64,000 nt of DNA from Psychrobacter sp. I-STPA6b (GCF_020662265.1 NZ_VEWM01000132.1:1-64000), one strand, 5' to 3'. Positions 1 to 8,354 are shown, numbered from the stretch's first letter. Translations and numbers: made by a program. Notes: generated from the sequence alone by a model not told the origin.

Positions 1-92
1 GGGTTAGGGAGGGGGAGCATACTTTTTAAAACACTACTTTACAACTATCTTCTTATTTTTTAATCTAAAGATTATTAAGGCAATCGTTTTTT

Positions 93-296
93 ATGAAAAA
101 TTGTCAACAAATTACCCAACTTGCCAGTGACGCTCAAGACCGTCCATTAAGCACTGGCGAAAAGTTCCAACTACATACCCATGTTATGATGTGCAAAGGC
201 TGTCGTGCCTTTTATAAAAACACAGATACGTTAAGTCAGATAATGAAAACCTTAAAAGAGGTAGAGGGGCAGGAAAATCAAAAAGGTGGTGAATAG
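93..296 (+). CDS. Small zinc-binding anti-sigma-like protein (zf-HC2 type)
   Basis: A 67-residue soluble protein. Its Cys4-x25-His30-x3-Cys34-x2-Cys37 spacing fits the zinc-binding anti-sigma (ZAS/zf-HC2) motif, in which zinc holds a helix that sequesters an ECF sigma factor. No membrane segment follows, so it would be a cytoplasmic regulator. Such genes normally sit just downstream of their sigma factor; that gene would lie left of the window and cannot be seen. The ribosome site is weak (AAGG about 12 bases before the ATG). The motif is seen directly; the anti-sigma role is inferred from the family. Confidence 0.6.
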   Translation: MKNCQQITQLASDAQDRPLSTGEKFQLHTHVMMCKGCRAFYKNTDTLSQIMKTLKEVEGQENQKGGE

Positions 297-299
297 TTA

Positions 300-374
300 T
301 TAGCCAAACTCACCGAAAATTGAGGCAATCGGGGCATCTTTGGTGATTAAAATGCTGAGTTTATGTCCATTCAT
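300..374 (-). other. Very short ORF after the PIN toxin gene
   Basis: A 24-codon reading frame starting 12 bases after the PIN-toxin stop on the same strand and ending just past the anti-sigma-like gene. It has no strong ribosome site. It encodes a peptide beginning MNGHKLSILITKD and may be a remnant of a larger gene or a chance frame. No function is assigned. Confidence 0.2.
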
Positions 375-386
375 TTGGATTCACTT

Positions 387-749
387 TTATTTTATAGGGT
401 TTAGAACTTTTAATTCAGCTATCCAATCAAAATCAGCGATATTACGAGTGACCAAAGTCTTTTGATGGCATAATGCGGTACTGGCAATAATTGCATCACC
501 CATAGACATTTTTTTATCTTGTCTTAACTCGATTGCTTTTGTAATAATTAAAGGGGTAATATTAAGAATATCGCAACCTGCAAAAAATTTCTCAAATCCT
601 TTTTTATCAATGTCAGTCAACTTATGATAACCCAATACTTCCAGTTGACTAATGGCAGAAACTGATACTGTCTGACTAAAAATTTGCTGACGTAAATAAG
701 CAAAATCAGGTTGCAAAGAATAAATAATAATATTACTGTCAATTAACAT
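387..749 (-). CDS. PIN-domain toxin (VapC-like ribonuclease)
   Basis: A 120-residue PIN-domain protein. It opens with the characteristic MLIDSNIIIY strand carrying the first catalytic Asp (D4). Further acidic residues lie at MGDAIIA and near the C-terminal DFDW, as expected for a Mg-dependent RNase of the VapC type. It starts three bases after the stop of the DUF2281 gene, a normal antitoxin-toxin operon arrangement. The target RNA cannot be read from the sequence. The fold assignment is firm; toxicity is inferred. Confidence 0.85.
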   Translation of the reverse strand: MLIDSNIIIYSLQPDFAYLRQQIFSQTVSVSAISQLEVLGYHKLTDIDKKGFEKFFAGCDILNITPLIITKAIELRQDKKMSMGDAIIASTALCHQKTLVTRNIADFDWIAELKVLNPIK

Positions 750-752
750 GCT

Positions 753-1010
753 TTATTCTCGCCCTAATATCTCTCTATCTTGACGCTGTTCTCGTTGCCA
801 TGCCACAGGGTCTTTGATATCGCTAAATGTCGTACCATGTTGACTAATATCTTCTAAAATATCTGCTAACGATACATTATCAAGCTGTTTGCTTTGTTGT
901 TGTGCTAAACGATACTGCAAAAAATTAACAAATTCTAAAGTTTCCATTTGCAAATTTTCTGGTAAGGATTGCACTTGATTGTATATTTCTTCGGTAATAG
1001 TAGCCATCAT
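753..1010 (-). CDS. DUF2281-family antitoxin
   Basis: An 85-residue protein with the DUF2281 pattern (SLPENLQMETLEFVNFL) at residues 14-30 and a C-terminal DPVAWQREQR-type tail, both typical of small proteins paired with PIN toxins. It is presumed to bind and inhibit the downstream toxin and may repress the operon. The start is ATG-ATG preceded by AGAGG; either Met is possible. It forms a tight two-gene unit with the PIN gene. Confidence 0.75.
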   Translation of the reverse strand: MMATITEEIYNQVQSLPENLQMETLEFVNFLQYRLAQQQSKQLDNVSLADILEDISQHGTTFSDIKDPVAWQREQRQDREILGRE

Positions 1011-1047
1011 ATAGCCTCTTTTTTATGATAATTGTCACCTAAAACTG

Positions 1048-1458
1048 CTAACCCTGTATCAATTCCTTTTCTGCCAAACTTGCTAAATAGGCACTGCGAC
1101 TTTTAAAGCGAGCTTTATCACTGGCAACCTTTTCATCAATTAGATGAATCAGGCGACTTGGCAGGGTGACATTTACTTTTTCAGTTTTGCCCAAATAGCG
1201 ACTGACATCAATATCGACCACTGCCCAAGTCATACCTTGATATTCTGGATTATTAACATGATAAGCCACTGTTTTGGCAAGTGGAATTTCCTCACCATCT
1301 TCTGCCAATAATTCTAAATGTCCTGCAATGGCTTCTCTTACATTTTCCATTGCCTCATCAAGCGTATCACCAGCTGAAAAACAGCCAGCAATATCAGGCA
1401 CAATCACACCAAATGCGGTTTGCTCATCGCCATGTTCGATAACTATTGGATATAACAT
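1048..1458 (-). CDS. hicB: HicB-family antitoxin
   Basis: A 136-residue HicB antitoxin. The N-terminal half is the partial RNase H-like HicB fold (MLYPIVIE, VPDIAGCFSAGDTLDEA, NVREAI). The C-terminal half is a ribbon-helix-helix-like DNA-binding segment (KVNVTLPSRLIHLIDEKV). It should neutralise HicA and autoregulate. I place the start at the ATG at 1458, behind GAGGGGAAATAAA, rather than the upstream GTG. It follows hicA with an unusually long 120-base gap carrying two inverted repeats. Confidence 0.9.
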   Translation of the reverse strand: MLYPIVIEHGDEQTAFGVIVPDIAGCFSAGDTLDEAMENVREAIAGHLELLAEDGEEIPLAKTVAYHVNNPEYQGMTWAVVDIDVSRYLGKTEKVNVTLPSRLIHLIDEKVASDKARFKSRSAYLASLAEKELIQG

Positions 1459-1495
1459 TTTATTTCCCCTCACCCGTTTGGGTGTGATTTTGTTT

Positions 1496-1525
1496 ATATA
1501 GGCTTACTTAATTACCAGCCTATAT
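1496..1525. repeat. Inverted repeat 1 in the hicA-hicB gap
   Basis: A perfect 9-base inverted repeat (ATATAGGCT at 1496-1504, AGCCTATAT at 1517-1525) with a 12-base spacer, lying 38 bases upstream of the hicB ATG. It could be an operator for the HicB ribbon-helix-helix domain or an mRNA hairpin separating hicA from hicB expression. Confidence 0.6.
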
Positions 1526-1530
1526 GACCA

Positions 1531-1565
1531 CGCACCTTTTATTAATGCCTAAATTTACAGGTGCG
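1531..1565. repeat. Inverted repeat 2 in the hicA-hicB gap
   Basis: A 7-base perfect inverted repeat (CGCACCT 1531-1537, AGGTGCG 1559-1565) enclosing 21 bases, just downstream of the hicA stop. Together with inverted repeat 1 it fills the gap between toxin and antitoxin genes. Confidence 0.45.
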
Positions 1566-1578
1566 ATAATTTACTTAA

Positions 1579-1764
1579 CTACGACTCAATACCAGCCTGT
1601 TTTAAGATACTTCTTACTGTACCAATGGGTAAGTCTTTTTTAGGGTGAGGCACAGTAACAACACCAGACTTCACTTTATGTTTAAAATGATGATGACTAC
1701 CTTTGACACGCACCTCATACCAGCCTACTGATTCTAGCTTTTGAATTATCTCTCGGCTATTCAT
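1579..1764 (-). CDS. hicA: HicA-family mRNA interferase toxin
   Basis: A 61-residue HicA toxin with a double-stranded-RNA-binding-like fold. The catalytic His lies in KGSHHHF (about residues 22-28), followed by the usual VTVPHPKKDLPIGT segment and a helix ending LKQAGIE. It is full length for the family. Toxin precedes antitoxin, the usual hicAB order. The family cleaves mRNA at the ribosome; only the sequence match is seen here. Confidence 0.93.
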   Translation of the reverse strand: MNSREIIQKLESVGWYEVRVKGSHHHFKHKVKSGVVTVPHPKKDLPIGTVRSILKQAGIES

Positions 1765-1872
1765 ATTTATTTAGCTCACTTCTATCATTTATTTTGCTGG
1801 TACTTTGCTGATAACACATACAAATAATAACCCTAGAGTTATATAAATTCAAGTTATTAAGAATATTTATTG

Positions 1873-2856
1873 CTAAGCCCTCCCCACCCCAAAGCCAATC
1901 ACTTCATCAATACAACTTGCCCCTGTCAGCACCATCAACAGCCTATCTATCCCCACCGCAATGCCACTACACGGGGGCAAATCATCACAGGCTTGTAGCA
2001 AATGCTCATCTATCGGCATGATAGGTAAACCTCGTTTTGCTCGTTCAGCATTATCCTGCTCAAAGCGTTGGCGTAAAGCCTGACCATCGGCTAGCTCATC
2101 ATACGCATTGGCAATCTCAATACCATTTATATATAGCTCAAAGCGTTTGGCGACCAGATTGCCATCTTTATCGGTGGCAGTTTTTGCCAATGAAGCAGTG
2201 GCAGGCGGATAATCAGTGATAAGCGTGGGTAAATCTTTGCCCAAATGTGGCTCAACCACATGGCTAAATAGCAAATCCAACCATGCTTGGCGGTCATCAC
2301 CCAACGCCTCTGCCAATCCCACGCTGACAATGCCCTTATCCTCAGCAACTGCTGATAGCACTTCAGCCGAAGTGGTAAATGGGTGAATACCAACAAAATC
2401 CATAAACGCATCAACATAACGGTAATGGTCAAAAATCACAGGATAGCCATACAGCATTGCCAACAGCTCGGCAAGCTCATTGCCAAGTTGCGACAAGCTA
2501 TAATCAGGGCGATACCACTCCAGCATGGTAAATTCGATATTATGACGACTGCCCGCCTCATTATCCCGAAATACAGGGCAAATCTGATAAATCGGCACAT
2601 GCCAACTGGCAAGCAAGCGTTTCATCGCAAACTCTGGTGAGGTGTGCAGATAGTAAGTTTTGGGCTGGTCAAGGTGGGTGATATTTGCTGATACGGATTG
2701 CAAAAATAGGTCGGTATTGCCTGCCTGCGATAGCAACGGCGTTTGTACTTCTAAAACGTCACGCTGAGCAAAAAACTGACGGATTTTTGCCAGTATTTCT
2801 GCCCGTTTAACTGCCATCTCAAGGCTGATTGTGGGGTGGTAGCTTTGGTTTGTCAT
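1873..2856 (-). CDS. epmA: Elongation factor P (R)-beta-lysine ligase EpmA
   Basis: A 327-residue class II aminoacyl-tRNA synthetase paralog (GenX/PoxA), with the catalytic core of lysyl-tRNA synthetase but no anticodon-binding domain. Visible class II motifs include motif 2 (CPVFRDNEAGSRHNIEFTMLEW) and motif 3 near the C-terminus (GIAVGIDRLLM). The enzyme attaches beta-lysine to a conserved Lys of EF-P to ease translation through polyproline stretches. epmB and efp are not in the window. It lies 13 bases downstream of an unknown gene and may share a transcript with pdxB. Confidence 0.95.
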   Translation of the reverse strand: MTNQSYHPTISLEMAVKRAEILAKIRQFFAQRDVLEVQTPLLSQAGNTDLFLQSVSANITHLDQPKTYYLHTSPEFAMKRLLASWHVPIYQICPVFRDNEAGSRHNIEFTMLEWYRPDYSLSQLGNELAELLAMLYGYPVIFDHYRYVDAFMDFVGIHPFTTSAEVLSAVAEDKGIVSVGLAEALGDDRQAWLDLLFSHVVEPHLGKDLPTLITDYPPATASLAKTATDKDGNLVAKRFELYINGIEIANAYDELADGQALRQRFEQDNAERAKRGLPIMPIDEHLLQACDDLPPCSGIAVGIDRLLMVLTGASCIDEVIGFGVGRA

Positions 2857-2869
2857 GGATTTATCTGCC

Positions 2870-3535
2870 CTATTTATCTTTTATTGCTGTTTTATTTTCA
2901 TTGGTTTTTTGCCAATCAATCAACCACACTCTATCTATTTCAACCATTTGATAATCTGTACCATTGATGGTCTTTTGTGCTAAAAATGCTGATGGCTCAA
3001 AATCCTCCAACATCATTTTAACTTCATCATCATTTAAATTGTAACCACGAATTTCTCGATATTGTGACCATTCAAATTTATCCAAAAGACTGTCTGTATG
3101 GTCATTATAATGTTGTGATTGTGAAATGCTTAAGTTATGGTTATCATTACTTATTGGTTCAAATGTCCTGTCATAAAAGTGCACATAATCTTGCACTGCA
3201 CACACCACTTGTGAACGGTTAATATGCCCTTCAAACAGCCAAATATTTAAATAAAATTCTGGATAATGAATATTTAATGTTTTTTGCCAAGATAGCATTA
3301 TTTTTATCAAATACTCTATTAATAACTGCTGGCATTTACCAGTAGGTTCAGGATAAATGCTATTGGTCAATGTAATACTATCCCAAGGCTTGACCCAAAA
3401 TTTCACATAATCTCTTTGATATTGCTTTAAATACTCAACATCTAAATTTAGATGATTTTCTCCCCATTGATGAATGTGTCTTATTCGCCGATTAATACCT
3501 CTAATCTTTTTATATTTTATTTTACTTTTATTCAT
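2870..3535 (-). CDS. Uncharacterised protein (possibly DUF3916-like)
   Basis: A 221-residue soluble protein with a very basic N-terminus (MNKSKIKYKKIRGINRRIRH) and many aromatic residues in the middle. The N-terminal arrangement of basic RG(I/K)xRRI followed by a W-rich helix recalls DUF3916 proteins; this is a memory-based resemblance, not a search result. It lies between pdxB and epmA with short gaps (about 40 and 13 bases), so it is probably co-transcribed with them. Its base composition is more AT-rich than its neighbours. No function can be given. Confidence 0.6.
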   Translation of the reverse strand: MNKSKIKYKKIRGINRRIRHIHQWGENHLNLDVEYLKQYQRDYVKFWVKPWDSITLTNSIYPEPTGKCQQLLIEYLIKIMLSWQKTLNIHYPEFYLNIWLFEGHINRSQVVCAVQDYVHFYDRTFEPISNDNHNLSISQSQHYNDHTDSLLDKFEWSQYREIRGYNLNDDEVKMMLEDFEPSAFLAQKTINGTDYQMVEIDRVWLIDWQKTNENKTAIKDK

Positions 3536-3574
3536 AAAAACCCCAAATTAATTTTATAAAATTATTAATGATAG

Positions 3575-4750
3575 CTAATCAAACAACCACTCTCGCCTTA
3601 ATAAATAATTTTTGCGTAATTTATCAAAATCTTTTCCATTGACTTGCCCTGTTTGTTTATCTAAAACATCACGCAATAATTTGTCATCAGCCATAATGTC
3701 ATAAAATTCTGCTAATTTTTCAGGGCTAGATTTTAATGGCTGTTTTGACTGTTCTTTTAACTGCTGTTTTAAATCATGCCAATGATAAGGGTTTGGTGGT
3801 AATAGTTGATTAAATAAGTTAATGCCTATCTGTTCATTCTCATTTCTAATCATAAATACTTTAAGAAACGCATCAAATATCATCTGTGTACCACGTAGTT
3901 TACCCTCAAGAGTATATCCTGCAATGTGTGGCGTGGCGATGGCAAGTGAGGATAGTAGTTGCTCACTGACCATAGGTTCATGTTCAAAAACATCTAACAC
4001 CACTGACCGCCCTGTTTTAGCAATATCTGCCAATAAATCGCTTTCACTAACCACTTGCCCCCGAGCAGAGTTAATCAACAAACTATCCGTAGGCATTTTT
4101 GCCAATGTTTTGCTATTTATCAGTTGAGAGGTGGGATATGGGCTTTGCTCAATCGTTGTCAGTGGTACATGTAAACTCATCGCATCGCTATCCATCAACA
4201 CTTTATCCAAACTGGCATTATTAATGTCGGACGGCGGTAATAAGGGGTCATAGCCTAATACTTGCCAGCCCAAATCTTGGGCATATTTTGCCAATGTGCT
4301 ACCGATATTACCCAGCCCAATAATACCGATTGTTAGCGTAGTGGGAATTAAGGGAGTTTGCTGTGCGTTTAATGATGGGTTTTGATTAGATAAATACTGC
4401 GGGCGTAAGGTCAAAATAGCGGTTAATACATATTGTGCTACCGAATGTTTGCTACAACCTGAGGCATTAGCAAATGCAATACCACGACTGGCAAGGTAGG
4501 CTTGGTCAACATGGTCAGTACCAATAGTCGCTGAGCCAACAAATTTGACGCTATGATTATCCGCTAATAAAGCTTGATTGATTGGTGTTACCGAGCGAAT
4601 TAATAAGGCATCTGGCTGATATTTTGCCACTATTTCAGCGTTAATCTCTCGCCCTATCATGGCGATAACATTAACTTCTGTCCCTAATGTCTGAGCGTTA
4701 AAATAATCGTGTAAATGGGCAATATTACTGTCGGCAATGATGGTGAGCAT
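3575..4750 (-). CDS. pdxB: 4-phosphoerythronate dehydrogenase (pyridoxal phosphate synthesis)
   Basis: A 391-residue D-isomer-specific 2-hydroxyacid dehydrogenase of the PdxB branch, oxidising 4-phospho-D-erythronate in the DXP-dependent vitamin B6 pathway. The NAD-binding Rossmann motif GIIGLGNIGS is at about residues 142-151. The catalytic Arg lies in INSARGQVV, the Glu in FEHEP and the His in ATPHIAGYT. The C-terminal extension after the catalytic domain is the PdxB dimerisation region. The start is an ATG facing the divergent ankyrin gene. Confidence 0.93.
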   Translation of the reverse strand: MLTIIADSNIAHLHDYFNAQTLGTEVNVIAMIGREINAEIVAKYQPDALLIRSVTPINQALLADNHSVKFVGSATIGTDHVDQAYLASRGIAFANASGCSKHSVAQYVLTAILTLRPQYLSNQNPSLNAQQTPLIPTTLTIGIIGLGNIGSTLAKYAQDLGWQVLGYDPLLPPSDINNASLDKVLMDSDAMSLHVPLTTIEQSPYPTSQLINSKTLAKMPTDSLLINSARGQVVSESDLLADIAKTGRSVVLDVFEHEPMVSEQLLSSLAIATPHIAGYTLEGKLRGTQMIFDAFLKVFMIRNENEQIGINLFNQLLPPNPYHWHDLKQQLKEQSKQPLKSSPEKLAEFYDIMADDKLLRDVLDKQTGQVNGKDFDKLRKNYLLRREWLFD

Positions 4751-4907
4751 GGGGATTCCTGATTGACTAATTCGAATAATCTATTAAATATAGGTTTTAT
4801 ATTTATTATCATCTACACTTAATAAAAATAGGGATTATACTATTGTAAATAACTAATATTAAATAAGCCATTGAATACAATCAATAACTGACCATTAGGA
4901 CATATTT

Positions 4908-5618
4908 ATGTCAACCATACCAAAGTTTTTTTATCACCTATCCGTCTTATATACGGCTATTTCTATCGCCATCATCTCACCTATCAGTTATGCCAATACA
5001 TCTAACCCCACGACTAGTAGTAACGTACAAGTGGTTGAAAATGGCACTACGCCATTACATTTAGCCATAGAAAATGATGATATAAAAAAAGCAAAGGCAT
5101 TGATTGAGGCAGGAGCAGATATCAATGCAAAAGATGATAGTGGTTACACCCCTTTAATGTATGCTGCCTTCTATGGATACGTCCCTTCTACACAAGTTTT
5201 GCTTAACAATGGGGCTGATATTAATGCCCAAAGTAAGGCTGGTATCACCGCTTTACATAATGCCAGCATAATGGGACACACAGCCATTATTAAAACTTTA
5301 ATTCAAGCAGGGGCTGATATGAATATAAAAAATAAAGAAGGGGAAACGCCATTAATGGTTTCTGTCTTTATAGGAGATACCGCCAGTGTTAAAGAATTAA
5401 TCAAAGCAGGGGCTGATGTTAATGCAAAAGATAAAGATGGTAATACACCATTAATGTTTCCCGCTATACTAGGATATACCACCATTGTTAAAGAATTAAT
5501 TCAAGCAGGGGCTGATGTCAATGCAAAAGATAAAGATGGTAATACTGCATTATATAAAGCCTATCTTGCCAGAAATAAAAACATCATGAAAATTCTTATT
5601 CAAGCAGGGGCAAAGTAA
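4908..5618 (+). CDS. Exported ankyrin-repeat protein
   Basis: A 236-residue protein with an N-terminal signal peptide (hydrophobic stretch ending near SYA, residue 29) and about six tandem 33-residue ankyrin repeats. Each repeat carries a G-x-T-(P/A)-L turn and an AGAD(I/V/M)N hairpin. It is predicted to be periplasmic or secreted. Ankyrin repeats mediate protein-protein contacts; some periplasmic ones are linked to catalase or oxidative stress, but no such partner is adjacent here. Repeats 4-5 and 5-6 are nearly identical in DNA, suggesting recent internal duplication. Confidence 0.85.
   Translation: MSTIPKFFYHLSVLYTAISIAIISPISYANTSNPTTSSNVQVVENGTTPLHLAIENDDIKKAKALIEAGADINAKDDSGYTPLMYAAFYGYVPSTQVLLNNGADINAQSKAGITALHNASIMGHTAIIKTLIQAGADMNIKNKEGETPLMVSVFIGDTASVKELIKAGADVNAKDKDGNTPLMFPAILGYTTIVKELIQAGADVNAKDKDGNTALYKAYLARNKNIMKILIQAGAK
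5388..5549 (+). repeat. Near-identical ankyrin coding repeats (63 bases, 99-base period)
   Basis: The segment 5388-5450 recurs at 5487-5549 with only a few substitutions, offset by 99 bases (33 codons). It encodes VKELI(K/Q)AGADVNAKDKDG twice. The protein-level repeat is normal for ankyrins; the near identity in DNA points to recent duplication or gene conversion. Confidence 0.85.
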
Positions 5619-5659
5619 ATACCTAAAAAAATACATAATATAGAAATAACTCACTCTGA

Positions 5660-6769
5660 TTACTCACTTTTATTACCAGCCCTATCAGCAACCACTACTG
5701 CATAATAAAACCCATCAGGCTTGATAAAATAATCACTATACTTGCCTTGATACACTTGGATTTGGTAGGTTTTGCCCACTTTAAGATTGGGGTTGGCGAT
5801 GGGTGAGGATTTTTTGATAGAAAATTCATTATCATTTTGGCGTAATGCTAGATTTTGAGCTTGCCAATATTGAGAACTTTGTGTTTGCTCTTGATAAGTA
5901 AAGTTTGCAGTGATTGCCTTTAAAGGGTGTTGCTCATTATATAACTGTAATCCTTGCACCAAAATAATAAAAACAGCAGAAATTATTAGAGCCATAGTGA
6001 ATAATATATTTGATTTTTCTGAGTTAAATGGTGCAGGAATATTAGGAAATATAATACTGGATATTATCATTATAGCAATAAAAATTACCATATCCCCCAT
6101 CAACCAATGAAACCCTAATAGACTGGTGATTGAAACTTCATTAATATGCTCATAATGGATATAATTACTCATCTGCCATGACAGAAACATCACTAAAAAT
6201 AAAATAAAATATAAATTTACTAATATCTTTTCATAAAATACTTCTTTTTTATAATCATACAACACAGGTTGTTTATAAAAAGGCTTTTTATCAAAAGGAT
6301 AGTATTGCAATAAAGTAAAATACAGCTCTTTTGAATTAAGATAGTCAAACAATGGTAATTTAATATATTGATTTGCTAGCTTATTTTTAATACTGGTATT
6401 AATAACAATAATGGTAGTACATTCTTTATCATTGATTTTCTTCTGATCTGAGCGTTTTTTATTTTCAAGTGTTATTTTCTTAATATCCTGCCATAGTACA
6501 TAACGCCAACACCACCGCCCAAATCCTCGATAGATACCTATTCCTGATGAATCTATTTTGATAACAGGATAAAAATAGCAAGTTATAATAAAAAACAGTA
6601 CAAATAAAGCATATTTTAATATGCCATCAACAGCTATATAATCAAAAAAAATCAATATTGCAACAGCAACATAACTGACTATCAGGCTAATGGCAACCCA
6701 ATTACTTGGCTTTTGATAAAAAGTTTGAGCATTAGAGCAACTTTGTACCATCACCATTTTTTGTTGCAT
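5660..6769 (-). CDS. Uncharacterised membrane protein, distant paralog of the 14.1 kb gene
   Basis: A 369-residue protein. Two hydrophobic segments lie near residues 25-66, followed by a basic cytoplasmic region, then about three more membrane segments between residues 185 and 275. A soluble C-terminal domain ends in a TYQIQVYQGKYSDYF-type strand. That C-terminus and the general layout match the product at 14141-15232 (YPVTLYQGYLGDYVISP), so the two look like diverged members of one family. The gene is AT-rich. It sits alone, converging on the ankyrin gene. No function is recognised. Confidence 0.65.
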   Translation of the reverse strand: MQQKMVMVQSCSNAQTFYQKPSNWVAISLIVSYVAVAILIFFDYIAVDGILKYALFVLFFIITCYFYPVIKIDSSGIGIYRGFGRWCWRYVLWQDIKKITLENKKRSDQKKINDKECTTIIVINTSIKNKLANQYIKLPLFDYLNSKELYFTLLQYYPFDKKPFYKQPVLYDYKKEVFYEKILVNLYFILFLVMFLSWQMSNYIHYEHINEVSITSLLGFHWLMGDMVIFIAIMIISSIIFPNIPAPFNSEKSNILFTMALIISAVFIILVQGLQLYNEQHPLKAITANFTYQEQTQSSQYWQAQNLALRQNDNEFSIKKSSPIANPNLKVGKTYQIQVYQGKYSDYFIKPDGFYYAVVVADRAGNKSE

Positions 6770-6971
6770 GACTATACCCCTATGAAGCTATATCCTTATG
6801 AATTAACCAAACACCTGCTTATTAATTAAATATATATTATCTTTTGCTTAAATCAATTACAATTATTCTATTACTCATAAACTGCCCATAACTCACCAAA
6901 AATACTATTTACTTTTACAAATAATATGCGTTACCCTAAAACCTTTACTTTTTATTGGTAATTCCTAAATA

Positions 6972-6992
6972 TTACTAACCACTTGTTAGTAA
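6972..6992. promoter_or_regulatory. Operator-like palindrome in front of gltS
   Basis: A perfect 8-base inverted repeat TTACTAAC (6972-6979) / GTTAGTAA (6985-6992) around a 5-base centre, lying directly against the gltS ribosome site AAAGGTG and 13 bases from the ATG. Its size and symmetry resemble TetR-family operators; as RNA it would form a hairpin beside the Shine-Dalgarno sequence. Either would regulate gltS. No regulator gene is adjacent. Confidence 0.5.
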
Positions 6993-7005
6993 AGGTGAAC
7001 TTTTT

Positions 7006-8283
7006 ATGGAAATCACATTAAATGGGTATTATACCCTCATTCTAGCGACCCTCGTTTTGTTGCTTGGGCGGTTTTTGGTCAAACGAATTAAATTCTTATC
7101 AGAGTTTAATATTCCTGAACCTGTGGCAGGTGGCTTGGTTGCGGCAATTATCGTCTATGCATTAAATATATTCTTTGGCTATAGCTTTAACTTTCAGCAA
7201 GAGCTACAGACGGCTTGTATGTTGATGTTCTTTGCTTCAATCGGGCTAAGCGCTGATTTTGGACGGCTAAAGGCAGGTGGAACACCTCTGATGATATTCT
7301 TAGTCGTGGTATCCGTTTATATCTTTTTACAAGATTTACTCGGGGTCAGCTTGATGGCACTCATTGGACAAGACCCTTTACTTGGACTGGTGACTGGCTC
7401 TATTTCTCTGACAGGTGGTCATGGTACAGCAGGTGCTTGGGGTGGTGTCTTTGAAGAAAAATATGGCATTGCAGGGGCAACCACACTGGGTATCGCTTGT
7501 GCCACTTATGGGTTGGTTGCAGGGGGGTTAATCGGTGGTCCTGTGGCAAAACGTTTGATTAAAAAGTTAGGCGTTCAGCCACTACCTGCACCAGAGCAAC
7601 AAAGTAGTGTCGAAAAATTAGCAGGTGAGCAGTCTTTATATAGCACGCAACATAGCGAAAATGAAGACCGTGCCAATAAAGAAGTCTTTGAAAAGCCAGA
7701 TAATATTCGCCTAATCACTGCCTCATCAACCATTGAGACATTGGCACTGTTTGCCGCTGCATTGGCATTTGCTGATGTGATGACTGGGGTGGCAAAAGGC
7801 ACATGGTTTGAGTTGCCCACTTTCGTTTGGGCATTGGGCGGTGGGGTGATTATCCGTAATGCTCTAACGACCATTTTTGATTTTGATATGTTTGACCGTG
7901 CCATTGATGTTTTGGGTAACGCATCATTATCGCTATTTTTGGCAATGGCATTATTATCATTAAAGCTGTGGGAATTGACCGACTTGGCAGGACCTGTGTT
8001 ACTCATTTTGGTCGCGCAAACGGTACTAATGATTGCCTTTGCTTACTTCGTAACCTTTCGAGTCATGGGTAAAGATTACGACTCAGCAGTGCTGGCAGCA
8101 GGTCATTGCGGCTTTGGTATGGGAGCAACACCAACAGCGATTGCTAATATGCAGGCGGTCACTGACCGTTATGGACCTTCACATAAAGCGTTTTTGATTG
8201 TGCCAATGGTGGGGGCATTTTTTGTAGATATTGTAAATGCCACGATTTTACAGGTATTTACCCAACTGCCATTTTTACAATGA
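7006..8283 (+). CDS. gltS: Sodium/glutamate symporter
   Basis: A 425-residue inner-membrane Na+/glutamate symporter of the ESS family. It has about ten hydrophobic segments in two halves. The family's re-entrant glycine-rich loops are visible as SLTGGHGTAGAWGG near residues 129-142 and GHCGFGMGATPTAIANM near residues 366-382. A charged cytoplasmic loop (about 190-235) separates the halves. It is slightly longer than the E. coli protein because of that loop. It is monocistronic, with an operator-like palindrome upstream and a strong terminator downstream. Confidence 0.95.
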   Translation: MEITLNGYYTLILATLVLLLGRFLVKRIKFLSEFNIPEPVAGGLVAAIIVYALNIFFGYSFNFQQELQTACMLMFFASIGLSADFGRLKAGGTPLMIFLVVVSVYIFLQDLLGVSLMALIGQDPLLGLVTGSISLTGGHGTAGAWGGVFEEKYGIAGATTLGIACATYGLVAGGLIGGPVAKRLIKKLGVQPLPAPEQQSSVEKLAGEQSLYSTQHSENEDRANKEVFEKPDNIRLITASSTIETLALFAAALAFADVMTGVAKGTWFELPTFVWALGGGVIIRNALTTIFDFDMFDRAIDVLGNASLSLFLAMALLSLKLWELTDLAGPVLLILVAQTVLMIAFAYFVTFRVMGKDYDSAVLAAGHCGFGMGATPTAIANMQAVTDRYGPSHKAFLIVPMVGAFFVDIVNATILQVFTQLPFLQ

Positions 8284-8318
8284 TATGATTAATCTTTAAA
8301 TCATTCATATTATTATAA

Positions 8319-8354
8319 AAAACGGGATAAACTTTAATCAGTTTATCCCGTTTT
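8319..8354 (+). terminator. Rho-independent terminator of gltS
   Basis: A perfect 15-base-pair stem (8319-8333 with 8340-8354) around a 6-base loop, ending in TTTT, 36 bases after the gltS stop. The left arm begins with A residues, so it can also work on the opposite strand. Confidence 0.9.
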
